From: Streptomyces zaomyceticus
GTDB taxonomy: Bacteria; Actinomycetota; Actinomycetes; Streptomycetales; Streptomycetaceae
Reading direction: 5' to 3'
Length of the DNA: 64,000 bases
NCBI RefSeq assembly: GCF_014656215.1
Contig: NZ_BNBZ01000010.1
Coordinates: forward strand, 1-64,000
In this document: in pieces, positions 56,060 to 64,000 of the stretch
Layout: each line of letters begins with the position of its first letter
How positions within the stretch are numbered: position 1 is the first letter of the stretch
Translations under genes and position numbers: made by a program
Notes under the pieces: generated by a model
What the model saw: only the letters and a program-made list of their open reading frames with translations
Databases searched by the model: none
What the model was told of the DNA's origin: nothing

Positions 56060-56500
56060 TCAGACGCGCGGCGGCCTGGCCTCGTACGGAGTGGAGAGGA
56101 CGACGGTGGTGCGGCTGGAGACGCCGGCCTGGGAGCGGATCCGGCTGAGCAGGTGCTCCAGCTCCAGCGGGGTGGCGACCCGGACCTTCAGGATGTAGTT
56201 CTCGTCACCGGCGACGCTGTGGCACGCCTCGATCTCCGGGATGTCGGCGAGCCGGTCGGGGGTGTCGTCGGGGGCGCTGGGGTCGAAGGGTTTGACCGAG
56301 ATGAAGGCGGTCAGCGGCAGCCCCACGGCCTCCGGGTCGACGACGGCGGCGTAACCGCGGATGACTCCGCGCTGCTCCAGACGGCGGACGCGCTGATGCA
56401 CCGCCGACGTGGACAGGCCGGTGGCCTTGCCCAGGTCGGTGTAGCTCATGCGCCCGTCCTTGACGAGCAACTCGACGATCTGACGATCCAGCTCCTCCAT
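56060..56500 (-). CDS. Lrp/AsnC-family transcriptional regulator
   Basis: A 146-residue regulator with an N-terminal HTH (MSYTDLGKATGLSTSAVHQRVRRL, about residues 18-41) and a C-terminal RAM ligand-binding domain (AFISVKPFDPS, VAGDENYILKV). It likely senses an amino acid and forms octamers. It is immediately upstream of, and on the same strand as, the amidohydrolase, and may regulate it or the divergent 56726 gene; that is inference. Confidence 0.9.
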   Translation of the reverse strand: MEELDRQIVELLVKDGRMSYTDLGKATGLSTSAVHQRVRRLEQRGVIRGYAAVVDPEAVGLPLTAFISVKPFDPSAPDDTPDRLADIPEIEACHSVAGDENYILKVRVATPLELEHLLSRIRSQAGVSSRTTVVLSTPYEARPPRV

Positions 56501-56725
56501 GCGGTGACCCTATTGCTCCCGGCGGAGCGGGGCACCGCCGGGGTCGGCCGCTATCGGGCGGTATGGGCCGTCACGGGGCACCTGCGACGGGCATGTGACG
56601 AACGCCACAGGTTTGCGTCCGGCCTGAGGTAGTGCCACACGATTATGCGGACGGCCGTATGGGAAGTGCTTGCTGTGGTCGAGGCCGCACAGATCCGGCC
56701 GACCCACCCGAGGGGGAGATTCTCC

Positions 56726-57094
56726 ATGCAGGAGCCTGTTGATTCGGTCGACACGTCCGACGAGCTCGACGCGTACGACACCTTTGAGATGTTCCGGGTC
56801 GTCTGCCCGGAGTGCGTGCAGCCCATCGCGCTGCTCGCGGACGAGGACGCGCTGCCGGAGCACGCGCTCTGCCCGACGCCGTGGAACCCCTTCGTCCTGA
56901 CGGTCTGCCCGGGTACGGGCCTGTCGGCGACCGGGGCCCGCCCGGCCGACGACAGCCTGGAGGTCCAGGAGCAGGACACCGCGCTGCTCCTGACGCTCCC
57001 CCAGGGTCTCGACTGGCGCACGCAGCCCTTCTCGCACGTCGGCGGTCCGGGCTCGCGTCCGCTGCGGGTGCCGCAGATGCGGCGCGCCGCCTAG
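56726..57094 (+). CDS. Conserved small acidic protein with CxxC motif
   Basis: A 122-residue protein found widely in Streptomyces as far as I recall, with no named function. It has an acidic N-terminus (DTSDELDAYDTFEM), a VCPECVQP CxxC motif, further cysteines in HALCPTP and TVCPGTG that could complete a zinc site, and a C-terminal region ending RVPQMRRAA. ATG 56726 follows GAGGGGGAG; the in-frame start at 56645 has no ribosome-binding site. It is a monocistronic gene. Confidence 0.8.
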   Translation: MQEPVDSVDTSDELDAYDTFEMFRVVCPECVQPIALLADEDALPEHALCPTPWNPFVLTVCPGTGLSATGARPADDSLEVQEQDTALLLTLPQGLDWRTQPFSHVGGPGSRPLRVPQMRRAA

Positions 57095-57131
57095 ACCGTC
57101 TTTTCCGGGCGGGGCCTCCGGGCCCCTCCGT

Positions 57132-58220
57132 TCACCAGTAGCTTCCCCGCACCATCGCCGCGAGCGTGGCGTGGTGCAGGATCAGGCCGTCGGGGTCCGC
57201 GGGTACCTCGACCTCGCCGAAGTGGGCCTGCCGGTACGCGATCCTGAGCATGACGATCGCGTGCCGCAGCGCCGCGTAGAGGGTGTGGAACTCCATGTCG
57301 CGCGGGGTGTGCCCGGTCAGTTCGGCGTAGCGCCGCTCGATCGCGTCGCGCCGCAGGAATCCGGGCAGCCCGGGCTGACCGAAGCCCACGGTCAGGTCCT
57401 GGAAGAAGCGGTGGAGGTAGACCGTCCACCCGAGGTCGACCTCGCGCGGGACGCAGGCGGCCATCTCCCAGTCGAGGACGGCGACGGGGGCGAATCCGTC
57501 GTAGACGATGTTCCCGATGCGCGCGTCGCCCCAGCCGAGGACGGCCGGGCCCTCGTCGGCCGGCCAGTGCGCCTCCAGCCAGTCGAAGGCCGACTCGATG
57601 AGCGGCGAGGGGGCGAGCCCTGCCACCACCCAGGCGTAGTAGGCGCGTTGGGCGTCGACATGGCGGCGCAGCGGGGTTCCCGTGCCGTCCGGCAGCAGGA
57701 ATTCGGCCTCCTTCGCCGGGAACTGGTCGTGCAGCCGGGCGAGCACGGAGACGGATTCCGCTTCGAGCAGGGCGCGTTCGGCGTCGGTGGCGGAGTGCAG
57801 CCAGTTCCCCTCGTACGTATAGGGCATGACGTCCGGCGGGACGCGGCCCTCGGCCCGGGCCATCACGAAGAACGGGGCGCCGAGCGGTTCGGGGTCCTCT
57901 TCGAGCCAGAGCACCCGCGGTACGGGCACGTCGGTGCGTTCTCCGACGAGGCGCATGACGCGGTGCTGACGCGCCATGTCGTAGACGGGGAAGACGGTGT
58001 ACGCGGCGGGGTCGGCGGCCAGCCGCAGGGCGCAGCCGCGCACCGGGGCGTCCGGGTGCTCCAGGTCGAAGAGCAGGGTCTCGCTGGACATGCCGTTGGA
58101 GCCGGGCACGGCGAGCCCGGTGACGCGGGCTCCGGGCAGGTGCCGGTCCAGCCAGAGGGTGAGGCGGCGCCCGAGCTCCTCGGGGTCGCGGGTGCTGGTG
58201 CGGGGGCGGGGTGTGGTCAC
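57132..58220 (-). CDS. APH-like phosphotransferase (ACAD10/11-type kinase)
   Basis: A 362-residue kinase-fold protein of the phosphotransferase family resembling the N-terminal kinase domain of ACAD10/11. The N-lobe includes GSNGMSSETLLFDL, and the hinge is APFFVMARAEG. The catalytic loop is LGWGDARIGN, in which the usual His of HGD is Trp but Asp and Asn are kept, and the metal site is VLDWEMA. Family members phosphorylate hydroxyacyl-CoAs or small alcohols rather than antibiotics. GTG 58220 has GAGGAG six bases upstream. It is 10 bp after the lipocalin-like gene, in one operon. Confidence 0.85.
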   Translation of the reverse strand: MTTPRPRTSTRDPEELGRRLTLWLDRHLPGARVTGLAVPGSNGMSSETLLFDLEHPDAPVRGCALRLAADPAAYTVFPVYDMARQHRVMRLVGERTDVPVPRVLWLEEDPEPLGAPFFVMARAEGRVPPDVMPYTYEGNWLHSATDAERALLEAESVSVLARLHDQFPAKEAEFLLPDGTGTPLRRHVDAQRAYYAWVVAGLAPSPLIESAFDWLEAHWPADEGPAVLGWGDARIGNIVYDGFAPVAVLDWEMAACVPREVDLGWTVYLHRFFQDLTVGFGQPGLPGFLRRDAIERRYAELTGHTPRDMEFHTLYAALRHAIVMLRIAYRQAHFGEVEVPADPDGLILHHATLAAMVRGSYW

Positions 58221-58230
58221 GTCGGTCTCC

Positions 58231-59367
58231 TCAGGGGGCCGTTGACGTGTGGTCGGCGAATCCGCTGGGGTCGTGGCGGCCGAAGGAGCCGTGCTCGAAG
58301 ATGCCGTAGCCGGTGTGGCCGTCGAGGGTGAAGCGGGCGGCGTGGTCGGTGACCCCGTAGGCGGCCACGGGGTGGGCGGCGGGGTCGCTGAGGTCGTAGA
58401 CGCGCCGGTCGGTCCAGTCGCGGCCCTGCCAGGTGCCGTGCTGCCAGTCGGTGGCGGGCGGATAGCCGGCGCCGACGGCGAGCGGGGAGGAGGCGAGGAT
58501 CTCGACGCCGATCTCCAGGGGCTTTCCGGTGGGGTCGGTGAGATGTACGGCGGCCCGCTCGGGGTGTCGGGTGCCGGGGCGGTAGGTGATCTCGGTGCGG
58601 GGCCAGCCGAGCTGGGTGTCGCGGTGGCCGTCGCGTACGAGCAGGGCCTCGTTGAGGGTGCGGTAGCCGTCGGCGTCCTCCTGGGCGACGACCATGAGGA
58701 AGCGGTCCTCGAAGCGCATCGGTATCCAGAGCCAGTGGAAGCCCTCGGGGCGGAACTCGACGGCGCGGCCGGGTTCCTCGCCGGGGATCGGGCGGACTCC
58801 CCAGCTGCGGTCACGGGTGCCGGTCCACTCCCCCGGAGTGACCGTGAACTCCTCGCCACCGGCCCTGATCGTGCCGGCGCAGTGCCCGGCCTGCACGAAC
58901 CTCCGGCCTTCGAGCGTGAGGCGGCCGCCGTGGCGCTGGGTGTGGTGGGGTTCCCAGACGGCGGGGAAGTCGCCGGTCCAGGTGAGCTCGTACGAGAGGC
59001 CTCCGGGGTCGCCGGGATCGGCCGCGCAGCTCAGGGAGAGGCGTTTCAGCGGCTCGTCGACGGTGATGGCGAACGGGCCGACGGAGAGGTTCGTCCGGTC
59101 GTCCCCGAGGGCGTCGGAGGCCCGGACGGCGTGCAGCCGGTCGCCGATCCGGAGGGTGGCGTAGGCGTCGACCACCCCGGCGTTCGGGTAGACCCCGAGG
59201 CCGGCGATGAGCAGGGCGCGGCCCGTGTGGTCGAAGACGTGGAAGATGCACCGGTCGTAGGCGTTGCGGTCGCCGCTGACGTGGTGCTTCATCGAGAGCG
59301 GGGCCTGGTGCACGGGGTATTCGTCGAGTGCGACGGGCCGGTCGTCGACGTGCCGGTGCACGGACAT
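58231..59367 (-). CDS. Lipocalin-like (AttH/CrtC or DUF7064-type) protein
   Basis: A 378-residue cytosolic beta-rich protein. Phrases such as CIFHVFDHTGRALLIAGLGVYPNAG, RDRSWGVRPIP and FHWLWIPMRFED recall the AttH/hydroxyneurosporene synthase-like double-lipocalin fold, often encoded beside APH-like kinases and steroid or isoprenoid genes in actinobacteria. This family call is from memory. The ATG at 59367 (MSVHRHVDD) has GGAGG six bases upstream, and a 31-bp palindrome lies 37 bp before the start. It is the first gene of a two-gene operon with the kinase. Confidence 0.75.
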   Translation of the reverse strand: MSVHRHVDDRPVALDEYPVHQAPLSMKHHVSGDRNAYDRCIFHVFDHTGRALLIAGLGVYPNAGVVDAYATLRIGDRLHAVRASDALGDDRTNLSVGPFAITVDEPLKRLSLSCAADPGDPGGLSYELTWTGDFPAVWEPHHTQRHGGRLTLEGRRFVQAGHCAGTIRAGGEEFTVTPGEWTGTRDRSWGVRPIPGEEPGRAVEFRPEGFHWLWIPMRFEDRFLMVVAQEDADGYRTLNEALLVRDGHRDTQLGWPRTEITYRPGTRHPERAAVHLTDPTGKPLEIGVEILASSPLAVGAGYPPATDWQHGTWQGRDWTDRRVYDLSDPAAHPVAAYGVTDHAARFTLDGHTGYGIFEHGSFGRHDPSGFADHTSTAP

Positions 59368-59403
59368 GGCTGACCTCCTGGTCGGCGAACGCGTGTCTTC
59401 CAC

Positions 59404-59434
59404 GAGAAGACCTGACGGTACGTCAGGTCTTCTC
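59404..59434. promoter_or_regulatory. 31-bp perfect palindrome, operator candidate
   Basis: Arms GAGAAGACCTGACG and CGTCAGGTCTTCTC are perfectly complementary over 14 bp around a GTA centre. The core CTGACGGTACGTCAG matches the operator at 16569-16585 (CTGACGGTTCGTCAG) except for the centre base. It sits directly before the ribosome-binding site of the 58231-59367 gene, a repressor position. A transcription terminator for the plus strand is unlikely because no gene ends there. Confidence 0.8.
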
Positions 59435-59527
59435 CGGGGGGCCAGAGTCGTGCAGCGGGTAGGGGACGAACTGCCTCTCGAATCCGTCGGGCGGTGACCC
59501 CGACCGCCGGAGCGCGTTGGTCAGGGC

Positions 59528-59911
59528 ATGACCACGCTGTACACCACCCCCAGCGGCATCGGTCGACACCGACAGGCTGAGCCGCGCGCTGGAGAATCGG
59601 TTCCTCGCTCGGTGCCGGCGCCCGCACCGGCGACGCCCGCACCGGCGCCTGGCCACGGCCACGCCCCGGGCACCGCCGTACCCGCTCCCGTACCGGTTCC
59701 CGTGCCCGTACCCGCCCAGGTACCCGCCCCGGCCCCCGTCCCCGCCGACCCGCCCATCTACAAGGCCGTGCTCTCCCTCTGGGCGAGCCAGGGCCGCACC
59801 CTCCCGGGCCACCGCGACCAGGAGTGGGCCCGGCTCGCCGCGGGTCCCGTCTGGGCGGACCGCACCGTCCGCGTCAGCGGGACTCTGGTCCGACCAGGTG
59901 ACGGGCGATGA
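59528..59911 (+). CDS. Hypothetical protein with Pro/Ala/Val-rich linker
   Basis: A 127-residue candidate gene. The middle is a Pro-Ala/Val repeat encoded by degenerate hexanucleotides. The C-terminal 50 residues (PIYKAVLSLWASQGRTLPG, then EWARLAAGPVW) look like a small conserved Streptomyces domain, which is why I keep it. It overlaps the end of the convergent acyl-CoA dehydrogenase gene by 38 bp. The start and even the reality of the gene are uncertain. Confidence 0.5.
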   Translation: MTTLYTTPSGIGRHRQAEPRAGESVPRSVPAPAPATPAPAPGHGHAPGTAVPAPVPVPVPVPAQVPAPAPVPADPPIYKAVLSLWASQGRTLPGHRDQEWARLAAGPVWADRTVRVSGTLVRPGDGR

Positions 59912-61055
59912 CCACCCGCTGGATCTGATTGGTCCCCTCGACGATCTGAAGCATCTTCGCCTCGCGCAGATACCGCTCCACGGGGAAGTCCGCCGTGTAG
60001 CCGTACCCCCCGAGCACCTGCACCGCGTCCGTCGTGACCTGCATGGCGGCGTCCGTGCAGAACAGCTTGGCCATCGCCGCGCACCGGCCGAAGGGCCGCC
60101 CCTCGTCCCGGAGCCGTGCCGCCTCCAGATACAGCGCCCTGCCCGCCTCGATCCGGGTCGCCATGTCGGCGAGGAGGAAGCGGATGCCCTGGAAGTCGGC
60201 GATCGGCCGGCCGAACTGGCGGCGCTCCTTGGCGTACGCCACGGCCTCGTCCAGGGCCGCCTGACCGAGCCCCACCGCGCAGGCGGCGATGCCGAGCCGC
60301 CCCGAGTCCAGGGCGTCGAGCGCGATCGCGAAGCCCTGGCCCTCCGCGCCGAGGCGCCGCGCGTCGGGGACGCGTACGCCGTCGAAGTGGAGCTGCGCGG
60401 TGGGCGAGCCCTTCATGCCCATCTTCCGCTCGGGAGGAGCCGCGCTCAGGCCGGACGCGTCCCCCGGCACCAGGAAGGCGGTGATACCCCGCGCACCCGC
60501 CTCGCCGGTCCGGGCCATCACCGTGCAGAAGTCCGCGATCCCCCCATGGGTGATCCACGCCTTGGTCCCGTCGACGACCCAGTCGCCACCGTCTCCGGGG
60601 GACCGGACGGCCTTGGTGCGCAGCGCCGCCGCGTCCGATCCGGCGGAGGGCTCGGAGAGGCAGTACGCGCCGAGGAGGCCGCCGCCCAGCATCGCGGGCA
60701 GGTGGGCGGCCCGCTGTTCCTCCGTGCCGTAACGGGCGAGGGCGTGGCAGGAGAGACTGTGGACGCTGACGCCGAGGCCCACGGTGAGCCGGGCCGCCGC
60801 GAGCTCCTCCAGGACCTGGAGGTAGACCTCGTACGGCTGGCCTCCCCCGCCGTACGCGGGGTCGTAGGGCAGCCCGAGGAGACCGGACCGGGAGAGCAGC
60901 GTGAACAGCTCGCGGGGGAACCGCCCGGAGGCCTCCTCCTCTGCGGCGCGCGGGGCGATCTCCCGCCGGGCGATGTCCCGCGTCAGCGCGATCAGCTCGC
61001 GCGCCTCGTCGGTGGGCAGTCTGCGTTCCACGCCGTCCGGGGTGCTGTCGGCCAT
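59874..61055 (-). CDS. Acyl-CoA dehydrogenase
   Basis: A 393-residue FAD flavoenzyme that introduces a trans-2 double bond into acyl-CoAs. Motifs include LPYDPAYGGGG, YCLSEPSAGSDAAALRTKA, AWITHGG, and the C-terminal LGGYGYTADFPVERYLREAKMLQIVEGTNQIQR, here cited as LGGYGYTADFPVERYLR and IVEGTNQIQ; the Glu in VEGT is the catalytic base. The substrate range is probably short or branched chain. ATG 61055 (MADSTPDG) follows GAGGAG. It lies between metG and the APH-kinase operon, on the same strand as both. Confidence 0.92.
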   Translation of the reverse strand: MADSTPDGVERRLPTDEARELIALTRDIARREIAPRAAEEEASGRFPRELFTLLSRSGLLGLPYDPAYGGGGQPYEVYLQVLEELAAARLTVGLGVSVHSLSCHALARYGTEEQRAAHLPAMLGGGLLGAYCLSEPSAGSDAAALRTKAVRSPGDGGDWVVDGTKAWITHGGIADFCTVMARTGEAGARGITAFLVPGDASGLSAAPPERKMGMKGSPTAQLHFDGVRVPDARRLGAEGQGFAIALDALDSGRLGIAACAVGLGQAALDEAVAYAKERRQFGRPIADFQGIRFLLADMATRIEAGRALYLEAARLRDEGRPFGRCAAMAKLFCTDAAMQVTTDAVQVLGGYGYTADFPVERYLREAKMLQIVEGTNQIQRVVIARHLVGPESR

Positions 61056-61168
61056 GACCGGGCGCTCCTCCCTGCCGGGCGCGGGCACGGTGGTGCGTGC
61101 CCGCGCGGGGTCGCGGGGAGTATGCCCGTTCGGGCCACCGGGATCACGCGGACGCCGGGGGATCACAC

Positions 61169-61193
61169 GGACGCCGGGAAGAGCCCGGCGTCC
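61169..61193. terminator. Terminator downstream of metG
   Basis: GGACGCCGGG and CCCGGCGTCC form a perfect 10-bp stem around AAGAG. It lies 146 bp beyond the metG stop on the minus strand and just before the acyl-CoA dehydrogenase upstream region. A partial second copy of the left arm (GGACGCCGGGGG) lies just beyond it at 61150. Confidence 0.7.
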
Positions 61194-61247
61194 AGGGACC
61201 CCTTCCGTCCCTGCGCACAGACGTCGCACGGGCCCGCCCCGCCAGGT

Positions 61248-61353
61248 GCCGGGGCGCCGGGATGCCCGTCAAGGCACCGGGATGCCGGGCGCCTGGAAGC
61301 CCGTCGAGGTTCCAGGATGCCGGGCGCCGGGATGCCCGTCAGGATTCCGGAGC
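61248..61353 (-). repeat. Tandem repeat of about 35 bp covering the 3' end of metG
   Basis: Three units start at 61248, 61284 and 61319, each built as GCCGGGCGCCGGGATGCCCGTC plus a diverged remainder (first 20 bases GCCGGGCGCCGGGATGCCCG). The third unit, nearest the gene, contains the metG stop and last codons, so the repeats look like copies of the gene's own 3' end. Each unit has internal complementarity and could fold. Confidence 0.7.
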
Positions 61354-63063
61354 ACCGCCGAAGCGCTCGCGGTAGGACTCCAGGTCGTCCTCCGTGATCT
61401 TCGCGAAGAGCACCGGCGGCACCGTGAACGCGGTACCGGCCGGGACGGCGTCCAGGGCCCTGGCCCGATCGGCGGTCACCCAGGTCTCGGTGTCCTTCTC
61501 CAGGGCGAAGGCCCCGCGCATGGCGGCGGCGGAGGCCGGGATGAACGGCTCGGAGACGACCGCGTACAGGTGGATCAGGTTCATCGCGGTACGGAGCGTC
61601 AGCGCGGCGCCGTCGGCGTCGGTCTTGATCTCCAGCCAGGGAGCCTTCTCCTCCAGGTAGGAGTTGCCCGCGGACCACAGCGCGCGCAGGGCGGCCGCGG
61701 CCTTGCGGAACTGGAGGGCCTCCATCTGCTCCTCGTACTCGCCGAGCAGGCGCGCGATCTCCTCACCCAGCTTCGCCTCCACCTCGCCGGCGGCACGCCC
61801 GGCCGGGACCTCGTCGCCGAACCGCTTGCGGGAGAACGACAGCACGCGGTTGACGAAGTTGCCGAGGGTGTCCGCCAGGTCCTTGTTCACCGTGGCGGTG
61901 AAGTGCTCCCACGTGAAGGAGGAGTCGTCCGACTCGGGGGCGTTGGCGATCAGGAAGTAGCGCCAGTAGTCGCCGGGCAGGATCTCCAGGGCCGCGTCGG
62001 TGAAGACACCCCGCTTCTGGGACGTGGAGAACTTGCCGCCGTAGAACGTCAGCCAGTTGAAGCCCTTGACGACGTCGACCTTCTTCCAGGGCTCGCGCAC
62101 GCCGAGCTCGGTGGCCGGGAACATCACCGTGTGGAAGGGGACGTTGTCCTTGGCCATGAACTGCGTGTACCGGACGGTGTCGTCGGCCTCGTACCACCAC
62201 GACTTCCAGTCACGGGCCTCACCGTCGGAGGCGGCGTCCGCCCATTCCTTCGTCGCGCCGATGTACTCGATCGGAGCGTCGAACCAGACGTAGAAGACCT
62301 TGCCCTCGGCCGCGAGCTCCGGCCAGGTGTCGGCCGGGACGGGCACGCCCCAGTCCAGGTCGCGGGTGATGGCGCGGTCGTTGAGGCCTTCGGTCAGCCA
62401 CTTGCGGGCGATGGACGTGGACAGGTGCGGCCAGTCCGCGCTGACGCCGGCGATCCACTCCTCGACCTCGGGCTGGAGCTTGGACTGCAGCAGGAAGAGG
62501 TGCTTGGTCTCGCGGACCTCCAGGTCCGTGGAACCGCTGATCGCCGAACGCGGGTCGATCAGGTCGGTCGGGTCGAGGACGCGGGTGCAGTTCTCGCACT
62601 GGTCGCCACGGGCCTTGTCGTACCCGCAGTGCGGGCAGGTGCCCTCGACGTACCGGTCCGGAAGGAAGCGCCCGTCGACCGGCGAGTACACCTGCCGGAT
62701 CGCACGCTCCTCGATGAAGCCGTTCTCGTTCAGCTTGCGCGCGAAGTGCTGGGTGATCTCGACGTTCTGCTGCGAGGAGCTGCGCCCGAAGTAGTCGAAG
62801 GCGAGGTCGAAACCGTCGTACACGGCCTTCTGCGCGTCGTGCGCCTGCGCGCAGAACTCGGCGACGGAGAGACCGGCCTCCTTCGCGGCCAGCTCGGCCG
62901 GCGTGCCGTGCTCGTCGGTGGCGCAGATGTAGAGGACGTCGTGACCACGCCGGCGGAGGTACCGGGAGTACACGTCCGCCGGAAGCATCGACCCGACCAT
63001 GTTGCCCAGGTGCTTGATCCCGTTGATGTAGGGAAGCGCGCTGGTTACCAGGTGTCGAGCCAT
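61339..63063 (-). CDS. metG: Methionyl-tRNA synthetase
   Basis: A 574-residue class I aminoacyl-tRNA synthetase charging tRNA-Met. The HIGH motif is KHLGN (residues 17-21), and the KMSKS loop is KFSTSQKRG, a variant seen in actinobacterial MetRS. A zinc knuckle [17 protein letters not shown] lies near residue 140. There is no C-terminal tRNA-binding (EMAP) domain. I chose ATG 63063 ([15 protein letters not shown]); ATG 63078 five codons earlier is an alternative. The 3' end lies in a tandem repeat. Confidence 0.96.
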   Translation of the reverse strand: MARHLVTSALPYINGIKHLGNMVGSMLPADVYSRYLRRRGHDVLYICATDEHGTPAELAAKEAGLSVAEFCAQAHDAQKAVYDGFDLAFDYFGRSSSQQNVEITQHFARKLNENGFIEERAIRQVYSPVDGRFLPDRYVEGTCPHCGYDKARGDQCENCTRVLDPTDLIDPRSAISGSTDLEVRETKHLFLLQSKLQPEVEEWIAGVSADWPHLSTSIARKWLTEGLNDRAITRDLDWGVPVPADTWPELAAEGKVFYVWFDAPIEYIGATKEWADAASDGEARDWKSWWYEADDTVRYTQFMAKDNVPFHTVMFPATELGVREPWKKVDVVKGFNWLTFYGGKFSTSQKRGVFTDAALEILPGDYWRYFLIANAPESDDSSFTWEHFTATVNKDLADTLGNFVNRVLSFSRKRFGDEVPAGRAAGEVEAKLGEEIARLLGEYEEQMEALQFRKAAAALRALWSAGNSYLEEKAPWLEIKTDADGAALTLRTAMNLIHLYAVVSEPFIPASAAAMRGAFALEKDTETWVTADRARALDAVPAGTAFTVPPVLFAKITEDDLESYRERFGGAPES

Positions 63064-63411
63064 CCTTGGATGCTCCATTTCGTACGTACGGCGCCGGTGG
63101 CACTGCCACGGCGGGCCCAGGTCGGGGAGGCCGCAGCCGACGCGATCGGTCCATCGCACGTCGACATCACTCGTGGTGACGGAACGGGACTGCGAGCCGC
63201 CGTCATCGTATCGAACCGGGGGTGGGGCGGGCCCGTGGGTTTTCCCGCCGCTCCTCGCCGCGCCCCCAGTGCACTCGGCCGCCCGGGACAGGCGGCCGAG
63301 CGAGTCCCGGACGGCCGAGGCGGCCCCATCCCAAGGGCACCCCCACGGCGAATCCCACGCCGTGACACCGCCCTCGCGCCCCGGCAGCGAGTCCCGCCGA
63401 CGGCGAGAGTG
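63064..63411. other. Intergenic region between a DUF3883 gene and metG
   Basis: This 348-bp gap contains a perfect hairpin at 63274-63300 that should end the DUF3883 transcript. It also has a minus-strand -10 candidate TACGAT at 63205-63210 for metG, with no good -35, implying a leader of about 135 nt. I looked for a T-box antiterminator and found none. Nothing else is evident. Confidence 0.5.
63274..63300. terminator. Terminator of the DUF3883 gene
   Basis: CTCGGCCGCC (63274-63283) and GGCGGCCGAG (63291-63300) form a perfect 10-bp stem with a 7-base loop, 112 bp downstream of the stop at 63412 on the minus strand. Confidence 0.75.
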
Positions 63412-64000
63412 CTACCCCTTCCCGAGAGGGGAGCACTGGTAGCGCAGCCCCCGGCTCACGATTCTGAAGCGGTCGCGGCCTTGCGTGGAGAAGGGATTCG
63501 GCAGCTCGAAGACCCTCCGGTCCTCGGGCGCGAGGGCGGCGGTGATCAGCAGGATGCGGTACCGGCTGCCGCGCGCGTGACGACGCGCCGCGTCCACCTC
63601 CGAAGGACCGAGTTCGAACTCCACCCGGTCGGCGCTCGGTTCACTCAGCGCCTTCACCTCGTAGAGCCGGGTCGTGCCGCGCCAATCGACCTCGAAGTCG
63701 TACCCGAGGCCGTCGGACGCCTCGCGGTCGCCGTTGACGACGGCGGCGTATCCGGAGGTCCAGCGCACGTTCGGGTACCGGCGCTGCAGCCACGCTCGGG
63801 CCGCCACTTCTCCGACAAGACCGATGGCGGATCGCTGATCCTCGTTGGTCTGGTTCATCTTCGCGACGACGATGCGCGACTTCGGCGAACCGGTTCCCGT
63901 GCGTGGCCGGGGCACACCCGCGACGGCGTCGAGGCGCACTCTGCCGCTCTGGACGAGAAAGGATTCACCGACCGAGCGTGCCGCGAGGTCCGCGATGACA
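63412..64000 (-). CDS. C-terminal part of a larger protein with a DUF3883 (NOV-type) domain, cut by the window edge
   Basis: The frame is open from the stop at 63412 to the right edge, with no stop between the internal GTG at 63939 and 64000 (upstream codons read VIADLAARSVGESFLVQSGR). About 195 C-terminal residues are therefore visible. The last 150 match a DUF3883/NO VEIN-type domain: IGLVGEVAARAWLQRRYP, SDGLGYDFEVDW, LYEVKAL (an E-x-K nuclease-like strand) and VFELPNP. Such domains end large ATPase or helicase proteins, some linked to defence. The N-terminal part is outside the window. Confidence 0.7.
   Translation of the reverse strand, partial: VIADLAARSVGESFLVQSGRVRLDAVAGVPRPRTGTGSPKSRIVVAKMNQTNEDQRSAIGLVGEVAARAWLQRRYPNVRWTSGYAAVVNGDREASDGLGYDFEVDWRGTTRLYEVKALSEPSADRVEFELGPSEVDAARRHARGSRYRILLITAALAPEDRRVFELPNPFSTQGRDRFRIVSRGLRYQCSPLGKG

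Noticed and set aside
63064..63204. T-box leader in front of metG
   Set aside because: No AGGGTGGNACCGCG-type antiterminator sequence occurs on the minus strand; a GGTGGCACTGCC string is on the wrong strand.

Overview
The window is chromosomal DNA of a Streptomyces or very close relative. Its base composition is very GC-rich with strong third-position GC, GTG and TTG starts are common, and it carries actinobacterial hallmarks: a conservon, RbpA, DasR- and SigR-type sites and a polyprenol-phosphate mannose synthase. From memory, the order crr-ptsI ... rbpA-fxsA-ppm1 matches the SCO1390-SCO1430 region of S. coelicolor, so most of this is probably conserved core chromosome. I see no prophage, insertion sequence, CRISPR array or tRNA gene.

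Layout. 1-0.4 kb: promoter and leader of a ribosomal RNA operon that runs leftward out of the window. 0.5-2.7 kb: PTS genes crr-ptsI behind a DasR-type operator. 2.8-10.1 kb: an MFS exporter with a divergent MocR-type regulator, a Tat-exported protein, and an ECF sigma factor with its membrane partner. 10.2-18.3 kb: acetoacetyl-CoA synthetase, GH31 glucosidase, Nudix hydrolase, secreted VanX-like dipeptidase, and a DUF35/thiolase pair behind a palindromic operator. 18.5-22.9 kb: a conservon (cvnDCBA).

23.9-31.9 kb: a large SMC/MukB-like operon on the minus strand (kleisin candidate, disordered acidic protein, KITE candidate, giant coiled-coil ATPase). The first three genes are joined by GTGA overlaps, and no JetD-type nuclease is present. 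32-39 kb: 5-oxoproline catabolism, with a GntR repressor and divergent pxpABC, facing a eukaryotic-type fused oxoprolinase. The fused oxoprolinase is the last gene of an ATGA-linked operon that starts with two GT4 glycosyltransferases and an SGNH hydrolase. 42.8-47.1 kb: HEAT and ankyrin proteins, a 64-residue membrane peptide, and a membrane ATPase-like protein with a degenerate P-loop.

47.2-57.1 kb: a YczR-like regulator and YczE, a GDPD phosphodiesterase, a UMF1-type MFS protein, rbpA with a textbook SigR promoter, fxsA, ppm1, an amidohydrolase, an Lrp regulator and a small CxxC protein. 57.1-64 kb: an APH-like kinase plus a lipocalin-like protein behind a 31-bp perfect palindrome, an acyl-CoA dehydrogenase, metG, and the 3' end of a large DUF3883 gene cut by the window edge.

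The most unusual signals are the SMC-like operon with its disordered extra subunit, a palindrome core (CTGACGGTnCGTCAG) shared by two acyl-metabolism promoters 43 kb apart, the ATGA-chained glycosyltransferase/oxoprolinase operon, and several intergenic minisatellites with periods of 7, 30, 31 and 35 bp.
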